From Sedimentibacter sp. zth1 (GTDB taxonomy: Bacteria; Bacillota; Clostridia; Tissierellales; Sedimentibacteraceae), in assembly GCF_017352195.1 (NCBI RefSeq), contig NZ_CP071445.1, forward strand, positions 3,069,931-3,133,930: DNA of 64,000 nucleotides, given 5' to 3'. Position numbers and translations under genes: made by a program. Shown here piece after piece: positions 25,268-37,400 of the stretch (within the stretch, counting starts at the first letter, position 1; every line of letters starts with the position of its first letter). The notes beneath the pieces were generated by a model that saw only the letters and a list, made by a program, of their open reading frames with translations, searched no databases and was not told where the DNA came from.

Positions 25268-26299
25268 TATCTTCAAATTTCTTAGGGTTTTTGTTTGAAT
25301 TATAAAAACTACAACTCCAGTAATAATTAAGTATAGATAAAAACTTACACCTCTTGAAAGAAGCATTGCAGTATCAATTAAGTATACTGGATACAATAAT
25401 GAAAATAGCTTTAAAAATCCACTTTCACTTACACCAACACTTCCAGGTAGTGGTATAGAAGAAATACACATTTGCAAAACAGTTTGCAATGATAATACAC
25501 TTAAAATTGAATAACCTGATAGAGAAAATGATTTGTATATAAAATATGGAACTATATTCATTGCGCAAATTTGAACAATTGTAACAAGCATTATACGCAA
25601 AATTAATTTTTTGTTTTTCTTTATATATATTGCTCCTTGTTGGTATTTTTCAACACCCTCAATCATGCTTATTTCTATATTATCTATATTTTTTATTTTA
25701 AATTTAGTAAGTATTTTAACAACAAAATTAATAATAGCTTTAATTATATTTTTTGAAAATAAAGCAAAAGTAATAAATACAAGTACTATAATATTTAATG
25801 AACAACCAAATATTAAAATTAATTTAAAATTATTGCTGATGTGTAAAAATAAATTTGGCTGTATGCAAAATAATATTAATGACAGAACAATTGATACTAA
25901 CTGATAAACAGCTAAAACAATCAACAATATAAGCGTAGAATGTGGTATGTCTATTTTGTCTTTTTTCATGTAATATATTTGCATCGGTTGACCTCCAGAA
26001 GCTGAAGGCGTTATTGAGCTAAAGAAAAATCCTATAAAAGAGTATTTCAAACATTTTAAAAAGCTAAGCTTATAGTTAAATATAGATGATAGCATTTTTA
26101 TGTTTAGTGCTTCTGAAGACATAAAAATAAGCATACATAGAGATGCTATGAATATATATATTCTATTAACATTTTTCAGTGAATCAAATATGTTTTTTAT
26201 ATCACTATTTCTAAATAATAAAAAAAATGTAGCAAAAACTAAACACATAAAGAATATTATATTGACGAATATTTTTTTATTAGACATTTTATCTTTCAT
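25250..26299 (-). CDS. Flippase-like membrane protein (LPG synthase TM / YbhN family)
   Basis: About 349 residues from ATG 26299 (MKDKMSNKK); a TTG at 26311 sits on top of the AGGAG site and is unlikely. At least eight hydrophobic helices. Family motifs: SEALNIKMLSSIF, the glycine-rich FFSSITPSASGGQPMQIYYM, and late SSIPLPGSVGVSESGF. These mark the lysylphosphatidylglycerol synthetase membrane region/AglD-like group, which moves or modifies lipids. It overlaps the deacetylase gene by 11 bases and is the last gene of a three-gene operon with a glycolipid synthase, so glycolipid translocation is a sensible guess. Confidence 0.85.
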   Translation of the reverse strand: MKDKMSNKKIFVNIIFFMCLVFATFFLLFRNSDIKNIFDSLKNVNRIYIFIASLCMLIFMSSEALNIKMLSSIFNYKLSFLKCLKYSFIGFFFSSITPSASGGQPMQIYYMKKDKIDIPHSTLILLIVLAVYQLVSIVLSLILFCIQPNLFLHISNNFKLILIFGCSLNIIVLVFITFALFSKNIIKAIINFVVKILTKFKIKNIDNIEISMIEGVEKYQQGAIYIKKNKKLILRIMLVTIVQICAMNIVPYFIYKSFSLSGYSILSVLSLQTVLQMCISSIPLPGSVGVSESGFLKLFSLLYPVYLIDTAMLLSRGVSFYLYLIITGVVVFIIQTKTLRNLKIKNKVS

Positions 26300-26990
26300 A
26301 TAATTTTTCAACTCCTATAAATTCATAACTTTCTTTCAACCAAATAGGTATAACTTTTTCGAGTGCTTCTAAGGTTCTTATAGGAGCATGATTTTTTCCT
26401 CTACCATCATGCAAACAAATAATACTTCCGTTTTTTACTCTTTTTAACAACTTGTTTTGAATAATATCTGGTGTTGTATCACTTAACCAATCTTCTGCCA
26501 TAACATTCCAAAATACCATTTTGAGATTATATATTTTGCTCATGAGAATTGTTAAGAGATTTACATGTCCCCATGGAGGACGGCAATATTTTATATCAAT
26601 ATTTAAATTCTTAAATATTTTCATACTTTGTTTAAAGTCATTAATAGCATCGTAGGGAGTTTGAATAAGTGCATTGTGATGTTTTTGAGAGTGCAGTCCT
26701 ATACTGTGCCCAGATTTAATGATTTTTTTAACTACCTCTGGATTAGCAATTGCAAAATCAGCAACCATAAAAAATGTTGATTTAACGTTATATTTATTCA
26801 GTAAATCAACAATCTTTTCAGTATATATATCACTTGGACCATCATCAAAGGTTAAACATAAATATTTGTGCTTTCTTTGTATATTTTTTGGGTTATATTT
26901 AAATACCTTAAAGTATAAAGTTGGTAAAATACTATATATACAAAATATAATAATAAAAACAATTAAAATAGTAATTAAAGTTCTAAACAT
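26289..26990 (-). CDS. Polysaccharide deacetylase (NodB domain), membrane-anchored
   Basis: A 233-residue protein with one N-terminal membrane helix (about 5-22) and a NodB domain: LTFDDGPSDIYT with the catalytic and metal Asp pair, IGLHSQKHH as the metal-binding His pair, RPPWG, NVMAEDW and CLHDGRGKNHA. All expected catalytic residues are visible, so it should be an active metal-dependent carbohydrate esterase (family 4), acting outside the cell on peptidoglycan or another amino-sugar polymer. It overlaps both neighbours, so the three minus-strand genes are tightly coupled. Confidence 0.92.
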   Translation of the reverse strand: MFRTLITILIVFIIIFCIYSILPTLYFKVFKYNPKNIQRKHKYLCLTFDDGPSDIYTEKIVDLLNKYNVKSTFFMVADFAIANPEVVKKIIKSGHSIGLHSQKHHNALIQTPYDAINDFKQSMKIFKNLNIDIKYCRPPWGHVNLLTILMSKIYNLKMVFWNVMAEDWLSDTTPDIIQNKLLKRVKNGSIICLHDGRGKNHAPIRTLEALEKVIPIWLKESYEFIGVEKLYER

Positions 26991-28113
26991 ATGCTAACTT
27001 CCTTTTGTTTATGTCATTAATCTCTTGTATGATACATGAATCATCAAATTGTTTTTTTATTTTTTTCATGTTATCTTTCATGCTTCTTAACAAAATATCA
27101 TTATGCACAACATTCAATAATGCATTCACAACGTCTATGCTATCATTATTTTTATTTTTGTAAGACTTGTTTTTCCATTCTACTATACCTAAGTTATTTC
27201 TCTCAACATATTCAGCATTATTTATTTCCTGCTTTAAAAATGGATTGAAAATAAAAATAGGTGTTTCAGAATTTATAGCTTCAAAAAGTGTTATTCCACC
27301 AGGTTTTGATACCAATAAATCAGCTTTTTTCATATAATCATAAACTCTATTAGTGTACATTAGAGCATGTATGTTTTTATAATTAGTAGTTATAAGATTG
27401 TATAGTTGATTGTTTTTTCCAGTGATAATAGTTACTTCAATAGTATCATTGTTATCAAGAGATGATAAAAAGCTATCACTAAAGTTAAATAATCCTAGAC
27501 CTCCACCCATAATCAATATTTGTTTTTTATTTTTTGAATTTATTGATTTATAGTTTGATGTTGTATTATGCTCTGTTTTAAAATTAGACTTTACCGGAAT
27601 TCCAACAATTTTAATTTTATCACTTTCAATACCTTTTTTTTCTAATCCGTCCTTAACTTCTTTAGTACCTACAAAATATATATTATTGTTTTTTGATATC
27701 CACTCAGAACTATAACTAATATCCGTTATATAGGTATACAACGGTAAATTCTTATTATAAATGCTTTTGTATTCAGATATATATTGACTTGCAATTGGTA
27801 ATGTTGAAATTACAATATCTGCTTTTTTATTTTTAATTAAATTATCAATTTTTCGCAAGCATGTTTTTTTCATTGGAATAACATTTTTATCATTATTTAT
27901 TTTAGCACATAAATTATATATATCGCAGCATTTAGATGCTAAAATATTAAAACTATTATATATAAGATTGCTCAAATTTGGAGCTAAATATTCTATAATA
28001 TCAATTGTATAAACATTTGAGTTTATATATTGTGATTCTATATTATTTTTTATTGCGTTAGCTACTGAAATATGTCCCATGCCGAATCTTCCTGTTAAAA
28101 TTATTACATTCAT
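26983..28113 (-). CDS. Diacylglycerol glycosyltransferase-like (MGDG synthase/UgtP type)
   Basis: A 376-residue GT28-type glycosyltransferase. The N-terminal ILTGRFGMGHISVANAI is the MGDG synthase signature, followed by DIIEYLAPNLSNLIYNSFN; the C-terminal nucleotide-sugar domain contains LIMGGGLGLFNFSDS, TGKNNQLY and KADLLVSKPGGITLFEAI (the conserved GGxT/E motif). It most likely adds sugar to diacylglycerol or a related lipid at the membrane. It leads the operon with a deacetylase and a flippase-like protein, pointing to a surface glycolipid pathway. A regulated promoter lies upstream (28153-28217). Confidence 0.88.
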   Translation of the reverse strand: MNVIILTGRFGMGHISVANAIKNNIESQYINSNVYTIDIIEYLAPNLSNLIYNSFNILASKCCDIYNLCAKINNDKNVIPMKKTCLRKIDNLIKNKKADIVISTLPIASQYISEYKSIYNKNLPLYTYITDISYSSEWISKNNNIYFVGTKEVKDGLEKKGIESDKIKIVGIPVKSNFKTEHNTTSNYKSINSKNKKQILIMGGGLGLFNFSDSFLSSLDNNDTIEVTIITGKNNQLYNLITTNYKNIHALMYTNRVYDYMKKADLLVSKPGGITLFEAINSETPIFIFNPFLKQEINNAEYVERNNLGIVEWKNKSYKNKNNDSIDVVNALLNVVHNDILLRSMKDNMKKIKKQFDDSCIIQEINDINKRKLAYV

Positions 28114-28152
28114 TGAATAATCACTTCACCTTCTATTTATTATTACTAGTTA

Positions 28153-28217
28153 ATTATAAGCTATGTAAATTTTCATGCCATAACTTTACCTTACAAATTA
28201 AAACGTAACCTTACAAT
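28153..28217 (-). promoter_or_regulatory. Promoter with direct-repeat activator site
   Basis: On the minus strand a TATAAT box (28153-28158) has a poor -35 (ATGGCA, 28176-28181). Just upstream are two direct repeats of TTGTAAGGT, at 28188-28197 and 28208-28217, 20 bases apart, about two helical turns. This is the usual layout for an OmpR-type response regulator activating a weak promoter. It would drive the glycolipid operon. Confidence 0.5.
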
Positions 28218-28318
28218 TTTGACATATAGTATGTATTTAATTATAAAAGCAAGATATTAAAAAAGTTTTTAGTTATTATTAATTAATTATTAAATAATTA
28301 TTAGAAGTAATTATAAAT

Positions 28319-28357
28319 AACCCAATACAAATTACAATGAAGAATCTGTATTGGGTT
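28319..28357. repeat. Inverted repeat in the 28.1-28.5 kb gap
   Basis: AACCCAATACA (28319-28329) pairs perfectly with TGTATTGGGTT (28347-28357). No T-run follows on either strand. The gap lies between divergent genes, so it is a possible operator rather than a terminator. Apart from this, the two promoters and AT-rich DNA, I see nothing else in 28114-28494. Confidence 0.5.
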
Positions 28358-28433
28358 ATACATGTGTTTTGACAATAAATTTAATCTATTAAAATAAAAA
28401 CTGTAATTTTTTTGACTTTTAAAATGCCATATA

Positions 28434-28461
28434 TTGCAAAATCATAAAATTAATGTATAAT
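28434..28461 (+). promoter_or_regulatory. Promoter of the giant surface protein
   Basis: TTGCAA (28434-28439), 16-base spacer, TATAAT (28456-28461), 34 bases before the ATG, which has TGGAGG in front. Confidence 0.6.
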
Positions 28462-28494
28462 AACTATAAAAGGTAGATTTAAAATGGAGGTTTT

Positions 28495-31400
28495 ATGAAA
28501 AAATATAATAAAATAATAAGTTCCATTATGGTTTTATTGATTTTATTTTCACAGCCCAATTATATAAATAGTGAAATGGATGCATGGGCTGATGTATCAG
28601 AAAACTATGGTGAACTTACAGAATGTACAGAATTGAGTACGTTAGACGCAATGTCAACAACGCTTGCAACAACTAATTCAGCAATTCAGTATAAATCGGA
28701 TGAACAGGCAGTAGAGGATGACTATTATGCATTGTCGGATTCTACTGTGTCTAAAGGTGCAATGCCAGGTAATGTAGCTGGTGATTTGTACTTTCCTTCT
28801 AAGGGCGATAACGGCAGTACTATAACATGGGCTTCTTCAGACGAAACAGTGGTGAAACAAAGTGAAACTGACCCAACAGTAGGAATAGTCTTTAGACCTG
28901 CATATGGCTTGCCGAATAAAGATGTAATTATTACGGCAACTATAACCAAAGGTGATGCAAAGAAAGTAAAAGAATTTTATTTTACGATTATTGCTATGGA
29001 ACCAAATGATGAGGAAAAGGTAGAAATAGTAAAGCAATGGTTAACTGATGAGCTTGTGCTAAACGGAAATAGTTCCGTAGATGTCAAGACAAATCTCTAC
29101 ATGCCAGATGTAAAAAAGGTAATAGTTGAAGTTCCTAATTGGAGTGAACACTTTGTCGAAATATACTGGGAATCAACGGACACTAATGCGGTTGCTCTGG
29201 ACGGAACTGTAACCAGACCAGATATAGACAAGGCTAATGTGCCGGTAACCTTAAAGGCAACCATGTCCTATGGAGAAGCAATTACTGAGAAAATCTTTAA
29301 TTTCATAGTTACAAAGGTTGAAGAATTTCCTTTGGCACTTAAGTATGATGATTTCAGTGACTCTGAAAGCCACCTTCGGTTGAATGGCAACTCCGAAATT
29401 GCTGATGCTTTGGATTGCAGTGGAAACAGCATAAAAGCTTTGCAACTTAGCAACAACAATACATTAACAGGAGCAAGTGCTTTTACCAAAAACAAGCTTC
29501 ATCTGAGTGAGGATTTGTCCTTTAGTACAGCCTTTTCCTTCCGCAATGTACATCCTAACTATTCATTGGGAAACAGTGGGTTTGCATTTACATTGCAGTT
29601 GGTTGACAATACTTTATGTGACATTGAGAAAATAAATCCAAACATCAGCATTGCTTTTAACTCAAAATATTATAAAGGACAAGGTTCTGGGCAAGCTACA
29701 GTATATTCTGTTTCTAATAGTGTATCCGTTTTATATAATGGAAATAATGATGTATCTTATGAAAATGGAAGGTGGAGGAGTATAGGCAGCAGCAGGATAC
29801 AAGACATTCCCGTGTATAATATATGGATTGAATATGATGGCTCATCAAAAATACTAGAAATTAGATATAGTTTAAATTGTGATAGGCCCAAAAATCCGAC
29901 TTTGCAATTAAATGATTTTGATATTGGAGCAATCCTTACAAATGGAGAAGAAAGTTTAAGCATTGAGGATGTTCAGGATGTATATGTAGGCTTTACTGGT
30001 TTTGCCCTTAATGAGGATAAAACCGATATTTGGGGCTGGTATTTCAAGAATGATTCTACACCTATTGATTTTGCCGCGTATACTTTTATTGATGCGTCCA
30101 ATATTACACTAACTGCTAACCCTCAGGCAGGTGCATCCTCTAGTACGATAATCGCATCTGTTTCTGGTGTTTGTACTACTCCAGCTGGGATAAAGGTTGA
30201 TTTCTCAACTTCCTTAGGGTCGCTTAAATCATCCTCGGCAGTTACTGATTTATCCGGAAATGTATCTGTTCAATTAAGTAGTACTGCATCCGGAATTGCT
30301 GTTGTCAAAGCGGTTGCAGCAGGAGGTGCAACTACATCAACCAGTGTACAGCTCGTAATTAACGATGATGACATTGTTAATTTTGATAGTAAATGGTTGT
30401 CTAATGAGGTGGTTCTTAATGGAAATGCATCTCTTGATAGTATTATAAAAGATCTTAATATGCCTGACTCGGGTCCTAATAGTAGCACAATAAGTTGGAC
30501 ATCAGACAATACTGACGTGGTAGCACTGAATGGAAAGGTGACTACACCGTTACCTGCACAAGGTGATAAGAAAGTTAAGCTTACTGCAACCATATTTAAA
30601 GGATCTGCAAAGGTTGTTAAAGAATTCAATATAACTGTCAAAGTTGCGGATGCGGACAAAGCAACAGCTGACATGGAATGGCTAACAGATACGATGGTAC
30701 TTAACGGTAACAGCTCTTTCAATAGTATTACAACAGATTTAAATATGCCTAAATTAGGTTTATATGGTAGCAACATAATTTGGACTTCCCTAAATGAGGA
30801 TGTAGTATCCGTAAATGGGAAAGTTACTAGAAAAACATATACTCAAGGAGATCAGAAAAGTGAGCTTATTGCTACCATAATCAATGGCTCAACGAAGGTT
30901 AAAAAGTTATACACTATAATAGTCAAGGCATTGGATCCAACAGATGCCGAAGCTGTGGCTTTTGACATGGAATGGCTGACAGATGGCTTGATACTTAATG
31001 ATGATGAAAGTACGATTAAAAATGTTACAAAAAATCTGAACCTTCCAGTTCTTGGACCTCAAAAATCCATCATTACCTGGACATCTTCAAATGAAGATGT
31101 AATAGCAACAAATGGAACAGTGAATTGCCCAAATTACACTAGTGGAAATGCGGTAGTCATATTAACTGCAACTATAACTAAAGGTTCAGAGTTTGTTGAA
31201 AAAATATTTAATGTGACTGTAATAGCGCTGAACCAAACAGATAGAGAAGTTGTAATAGCAGATAATGCATGGCTTAATGCTTCTCTTACTTTATGCGAAA
31301 ATTTGTCGCAATATTCAATTTGCTATAATTTGTCACTTCCTGCTTCAGCTCCCAATGGTTCTTCAATAACGTGGATGTCTGATCTGCCGGAGGTAATATC

Positions 31401-34400
31401 TGATAGTGGTGTTGTAACTAGATCCGAATATATTCAGGGACATAAATCAGTTAATATGACTGCAACAATTGTAAAAGGAACCGAAAAGATAATAAAAGTA
31501 TTAAAATACACTGTTCTTTCCTTACCGGATACTGAACCTCCGGAAATAGTGAGTAGTACGCCTGCAAACAACAGTAGAGGTGTTGCTTATGATACTACGC
31601 AGATAACAATAACATTCAATGAAAATATAAAAAAAGGAAATCAGGACAGCAAAACATATGGAATAAAACTTTTAGGTTCTAAAACATCGGACTTTTATGT
31701 ACAAATTGATGACAATAAACTAATCATCACTCTTAATAGTGATATGGATCCTGGAAAAGAGCATGAACTAATTATTCCAACTAGTGCTGTTACTGATATG
31801 TCAGGTAATCTGATGAAGGAAGAATTCAGGTTGTCATTTAGCGTTGAACAGAAGCTAATAAATAAAATAGAGGTTATTTCCTCTAGCCCTAAAGATAGAG
31901 AGAAGGAATTTCCTGTAGGTTCTGAAATATCATTTAGCTATAGTTACAATGACATTTTTGAGGGCAGGGCATTTGATGATATTTCACTACGTGTTAGGGA
32001 TGGCGATGAGGTCGATATCAAAAGAAAACTGAGCGGAAATACAGTAACGTTGAGCCTTGAAACTGGAGTTGAAATGAAACCAGGTGCTACATATGAAATA
32101 TTTATTCCTGAGGGTGCTGTGCAGGACAGATTCAAAAATGACAGCAGTGTAAAAACAATCCTATTTATAATCAAAGGAAACAATACAAGACCTGAAGTAA
32201 TCAGTACTTATCCATTTGATGGTCAAAATTCAGTTGATATAAATCAAAATATTGAAATTAACTTTTCAGAAGCTGTGAGTCTTGCAGATGGTAAGGTTAC
32301 ACTGAAGGATGATAAAGGGAATTTAGTATATGCTGGTGTAGATAAAATATACTCTGCTCAAAAATGGGTAAATATACGACCTTATGAACCATTGAAGCCA
32401 AACACCAAATATACTGTTTCTGTACCATATAATTTTGTTAAGAATATTTCAGCCGACAACATGGCATTTGAATATAGTATGAGCTTTACCACTGGAGCAG
32501 ATTTACTAGGCATAGAAAAGATATTTCCTACATCAACAGATAAATATAATGGTGCTCCTATTAATACCTCTGTGAAAATTGATTTTTCATCATCCGTAGC
32601 AATAACTTCAAAAGCCAACAATATTAAAATTTTGGATTCTATGAATAATCCTGTAGACTTTATTTTAGATGTAATGGATAACGAAGTGATTTTGACACCA
32701 TATTTTAAGCTAAATACTTCAGAGACTTATACTGTGGATATACCAGATGGAGCATTTGAAAATGTTAACAATGCTATAAATGATGCTATTAAATTCAAAT
32801 TCACTACAGCTATAAAGCTTAATTTTGGTACTGCTTCATTTGTAGTAAAGCCATCATCAAAATGGTTGGTAAATAAACCAGTAACATTTAGTATTGAAGG
32901 GATTGAAAGTGTTTTTAAATCAGCGGGATATGAAATAGATTCTTGTGAATGGATTTTTGGTGATGGATGTACAGTAAGCGATAAAAAACCTAGCCATACA
33001 TATAGTGCGACAGGAGAATACCAGGTAACACTAAGGTTAAAGGATAATAATGGCATTTTATATGAAATTGAGCAGATAGTAACTATAGCAGGTTATAATT
33101 CAAGTTTTGTAAAAATGTCAGTATCGCCAAATGATAATATGGAACTTATGCTTAGTGATAATTATAAATATCCTTCAAACTTTAAACTTTACACAATTGA
33201 GATGTCTTATAACGGATTATTTATATCCAATGAACAGGTTAAGGTGCTACTATATAAAAATGGTGTTTTAAAAAAGGATTTTGGAACTGTAGCTACTGGT
33301 GTAGGAGATAAAACATACACTAATGAGCGGGGGTTCAGCCATACAGATAAAGGTACAGCTTTCTTTCCTTTTTGGTATCCAAATTATAGATGTGGAACAT
33401 ATGAATTGGTTTTTGTATATGGTAACTTGGAAGATGGAAAGGTAGTTAGAGTACCAGTTACAATAAGTGATAATAGATCTAAACAAACCTTGAGAATAAA
33501 GTTGTATAATGAAGATACGGGAAAATTGGTAGACTATAATTTTGGACTATTTTTTGAGCTTGATGGAGAAAAAAAATATGCTGAAAGATTATGGTATGAT
33601 GATGAAGACGGATACTGTTATATGATTGATGACGTAGAGTTGAAAGAACATAAATTAAAATTGCTATCATCCAATGAAGTATTAACTTATTCCGACGAGA
33701 AGATTATATTTCACAATGGAGTAGGAAATGCGGAAATATTGCCTGTGAAAGTTAAGCAACCGGGTCTTAATCGTATTAAGTCTCAGTATTCAGATACAAA
33801 TAATATTCGTAAAAAGAGTTTTATTCAGAATGTTGAAATGCCACCTGCATTATTTGAATTTGAAGGTGATTGGGATAATCTTACACCTGGATATTATGAG
33901 ATAAAAACAGATACAGGAAGAGATATAGCTAAGGTATACGAATCTAGCTTTTTATTCAGACCGGCTTATTGCCTACGTCCGGGAGAAAATTTGCTTGTTC
34001 GTATGGTTTCACAAGGGGGCATTAAATCTACTTGGTTTAATGCTGGAATAGTTGTAATTCCACAACCAGATTTCAAACATAAAATAAATATCAGCTATGT
34101 AAATGGGGAGTATCGTATGAATACACCCATGAGACTAGAGAAATTAATAGGTGATAGTTTATCAATATTTGATGGTGTACCACTTCTAGATAATTCTGAG
34201 AGCTTTGGAATTGATAGCGATAATTATACGCTTTTTAGTTCAATGGATAGCTTACGTTGTATAAAGTTTGATTTTGAAGCGGGTGCTTCTTATGGAGTTG
34301 AAACCAAGAAGGCAAAAATGGTTTCAACCGGTTATAACGTAAGTGCAAATTTGGGAGCAAGTATATACCTTATGTATGACTCATACGCTAACAAATGGGA

Positions 34401-37400
34401 ATTAACTTATGGTATATATAGATTGGATGGTCACGGTCATTATTTCTGGGAAAAGGGGTACAAGATTCCAAAAATTAATGTTGGAGCAAATGCAAGACTT
34501 GAGATGGGATCTAATGTAAATGGAACTTTGATTGTAGACAAACGTGACGGTAGCGAAAGAGAATATAGTGGGATTATACGCTTTGAACCCTATGTTTATG
34601 GTTCGATAACTGCTGGGCTAGATTGGGTAAACGTTGAAGGATATGTAGAAGGAAAAGTCGGAAGTGAAGTTCACATTCCAACAGGGTATATTGAGGTTGA
34701 ACCAAGTATAACTGCTGGTATAGTAGGTACATTTATGACATATAGTGAAAATCTTTATAGTAAGTCACTGCTGAATGAACACTGGGACAACGGTAAAGAA
34801 AAAATTCATGTCTCTGCTCGTGCACCAGCATTGCAGCTACTTTCGACGAAGTTTGACATGGAGAATGCAAAGATTGAACCATTGCCAAGAAATTATATTA
34901 ACCAAGAGTCACAATGGCTGCCTGAAAGCATGTCAGGTAAGGCTGCAAGAAAGAGTATTATGGATACAGTACGTGCAGATGAAACTAATACCAAGTCAGT
35001 GATAATGAAAGATAATATTTTTCCAGACGCAGACGTCCAATTAGTACGAAACGACAATGAACTTTGGATGGTATGGACAGATGATAACCCGGGACGCTCA
35101 GCAATGAACCGTACACAAACGATGTGTTCGGTATTAAAAGACGGTAAATGGTCGGATCCCGTATGGCTTGGATTGGACAAAACTGCTGATTTTAGCCCAG
35201 TATCTGCATCAGCAGGAAACGGTATATTAATGGCTTGGCAAAATATGAAGAAAACTATGCCGAAAGATACTGAAATAGGTGAGTATATTAAAAATGCTGA
35301 AATAAGTGTTGCTGAAACTGTTTATGAAGGTACGAGCAGTGATGTGAAAGAAATTATGTTGACAGATGATGACAAATTTGATCATTCACCAAAGCTTGCT
35401 GCCAATGGTGATAGTGCACTGCTTGTGTGGACAAAATCCGAGGGATTGCCATTTTCTATGGGAGATGGTATAGATAACTACCGTTCATTGGATAACAGTG
35501 ATCGTTTGGTTTTTTCAAGTTGGAATGGCAGTACATGGAGTAAACCTTCAGAAATTGAAACCTCCATGCCTACAGTTATGAACTCAAGCCTTACCATACA
35601 TGAAAAGGAAGGACTACTTCTTTATACCATTGATATGGATAATAATCTTTCTACTCAAAATGATAGGGAGATTTTTGCCAGAATTTACAACGGAAGTTCA
35701 TGGGGAGAAAAAATATGTATAACTAACAATCAACTACAGGACTCCAATCCCAAGGCAGTATATGGCAATAAAGGATGGTTTATAACATGGTATCAAAATG
35801 GAAGTATCATGTATCAGAATGGATTGAATGGAGAAAACAAAACCGAAGAATTCCTTCTGAAAGTGCAAAGTAATTATGAAATAGCAGTTAAGGATGGAGT
35901 AAAATCACAGATTGCACTTGTTTATAAAAAAGCAGGTGAAGGTAATACTAGAACATTTTCCACATCTATTTATGATGTAAATAATGACGTTTGGAGTGAT
36001 GAAATTCCATTAACAGAAGGCGAAACATACATACGTAAATTCAGTCCAGTATTTACGGAGGATGGAAAGCTAAACATTGCTTATACCCAGCCGAAACTAA
36101 TCACTGAAGTGATTGAAGGCGTTGAATATCAAAATACTAGTAATAAGGTTGACTTGCAAATGCTGACTTATACACCAGTACATGACTTGGCTTTGGATAA
36201 AGAGTATGGTTTACAGGTATCACCTGAAAATCCATTGCAGAAAACTATGGCAACTGTATCGGCTACTATTATAAATCAAGGGGATTTTGCTGAAAGTGCA
36301 ACCCTATATATATACGATGGAAGCCCAGAAAACGGTGTGAAAATAGGAGAAGTAACTGCTACTAAGCCTATACCAGCTCGGTCATCTGCTAAGGTAGAGA
36401 TTGAATGGCTTGTGAATTCTGGATTAAGAGATGAATACACTATTTATGCTGTTGTTCAGCCTGAAGATGGAGTAACAGAAATTGATATAAGCAACAATAT
36501 AATTAACCATACGATTTCAACAGCAGATATTGCAGTTACGAGTTTAGAATATAAGAATTTGGCAAATGATGATTATCTAATAATTGCAACAATTGCAAAC
36601 AGTGGAAGCAGGTTGCTTGAAGGGATAAAAGTACAGCTTAGTAGTGATGTGAGTGGTCAGGTCTTAAAAACTGCTGATTTGGAACAATTAAGACCGGGAC
36701 AGGAGACTGGTATTAGATTCTTAATTTCTTCCGCTGGTTTAGCGGAGGATGCGGATGGAAAAATAAATATGATGTTGTCTGTCATGCCATCTGTCGGAGT
36801 AGAAGAGTTTTCCACAGACAACAATATTTATAAATTTATACTCGAGCCTGATTCAATTGTAGTAGATAGAGTAGATCCTATAAAGGGTGAAACTCAGGTA
36901 GGGATTCAAAAGTCATTAACCTTTGGCTTTAATATGAACGTTGAAAAGGGAACAGGATTTGATCAAATAAAACTTGAGGATGATTACTTTAATGTAATAG
37001 ATATTAACACAACACTGGATGGTAAAACATTAACAGTAACTCCTAAAAACGAAATGGCATATAGTACACATTACGTACTTACAATACCCGTGGATGCTAT
37101 TGGAGATTCTTATGGGCACACAATGGATGAACCATATAACATGAGTTTTGTTACAACATCAAGCAGCCCAGAGATAATTTTTGCATATCCTGGCGATGAA
37201 ATGAAATATATAGCTCTAGATTCAGAAATTAAAATGCAATTTAGTCAGGCAATATTAGAGGGTCCTAACTTTGGAAGCATAGCAATGTATGGTTCTGATG
37301 CAAAGGAAATTTGTTCTTCAGTATCAATACAAGGAGAATGGCTATATATTCATCCAGTAGGGAATACAAACGGTAATACTCAATATTCAATTATTATTCC

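Noticed and set aside
30270..30776. 168-codon minus-strand ORF inside the giant surface protein
   Set aside because: Composition is that of a shadow of the Ig-like repeats; no ribosome site or recognisable domain.
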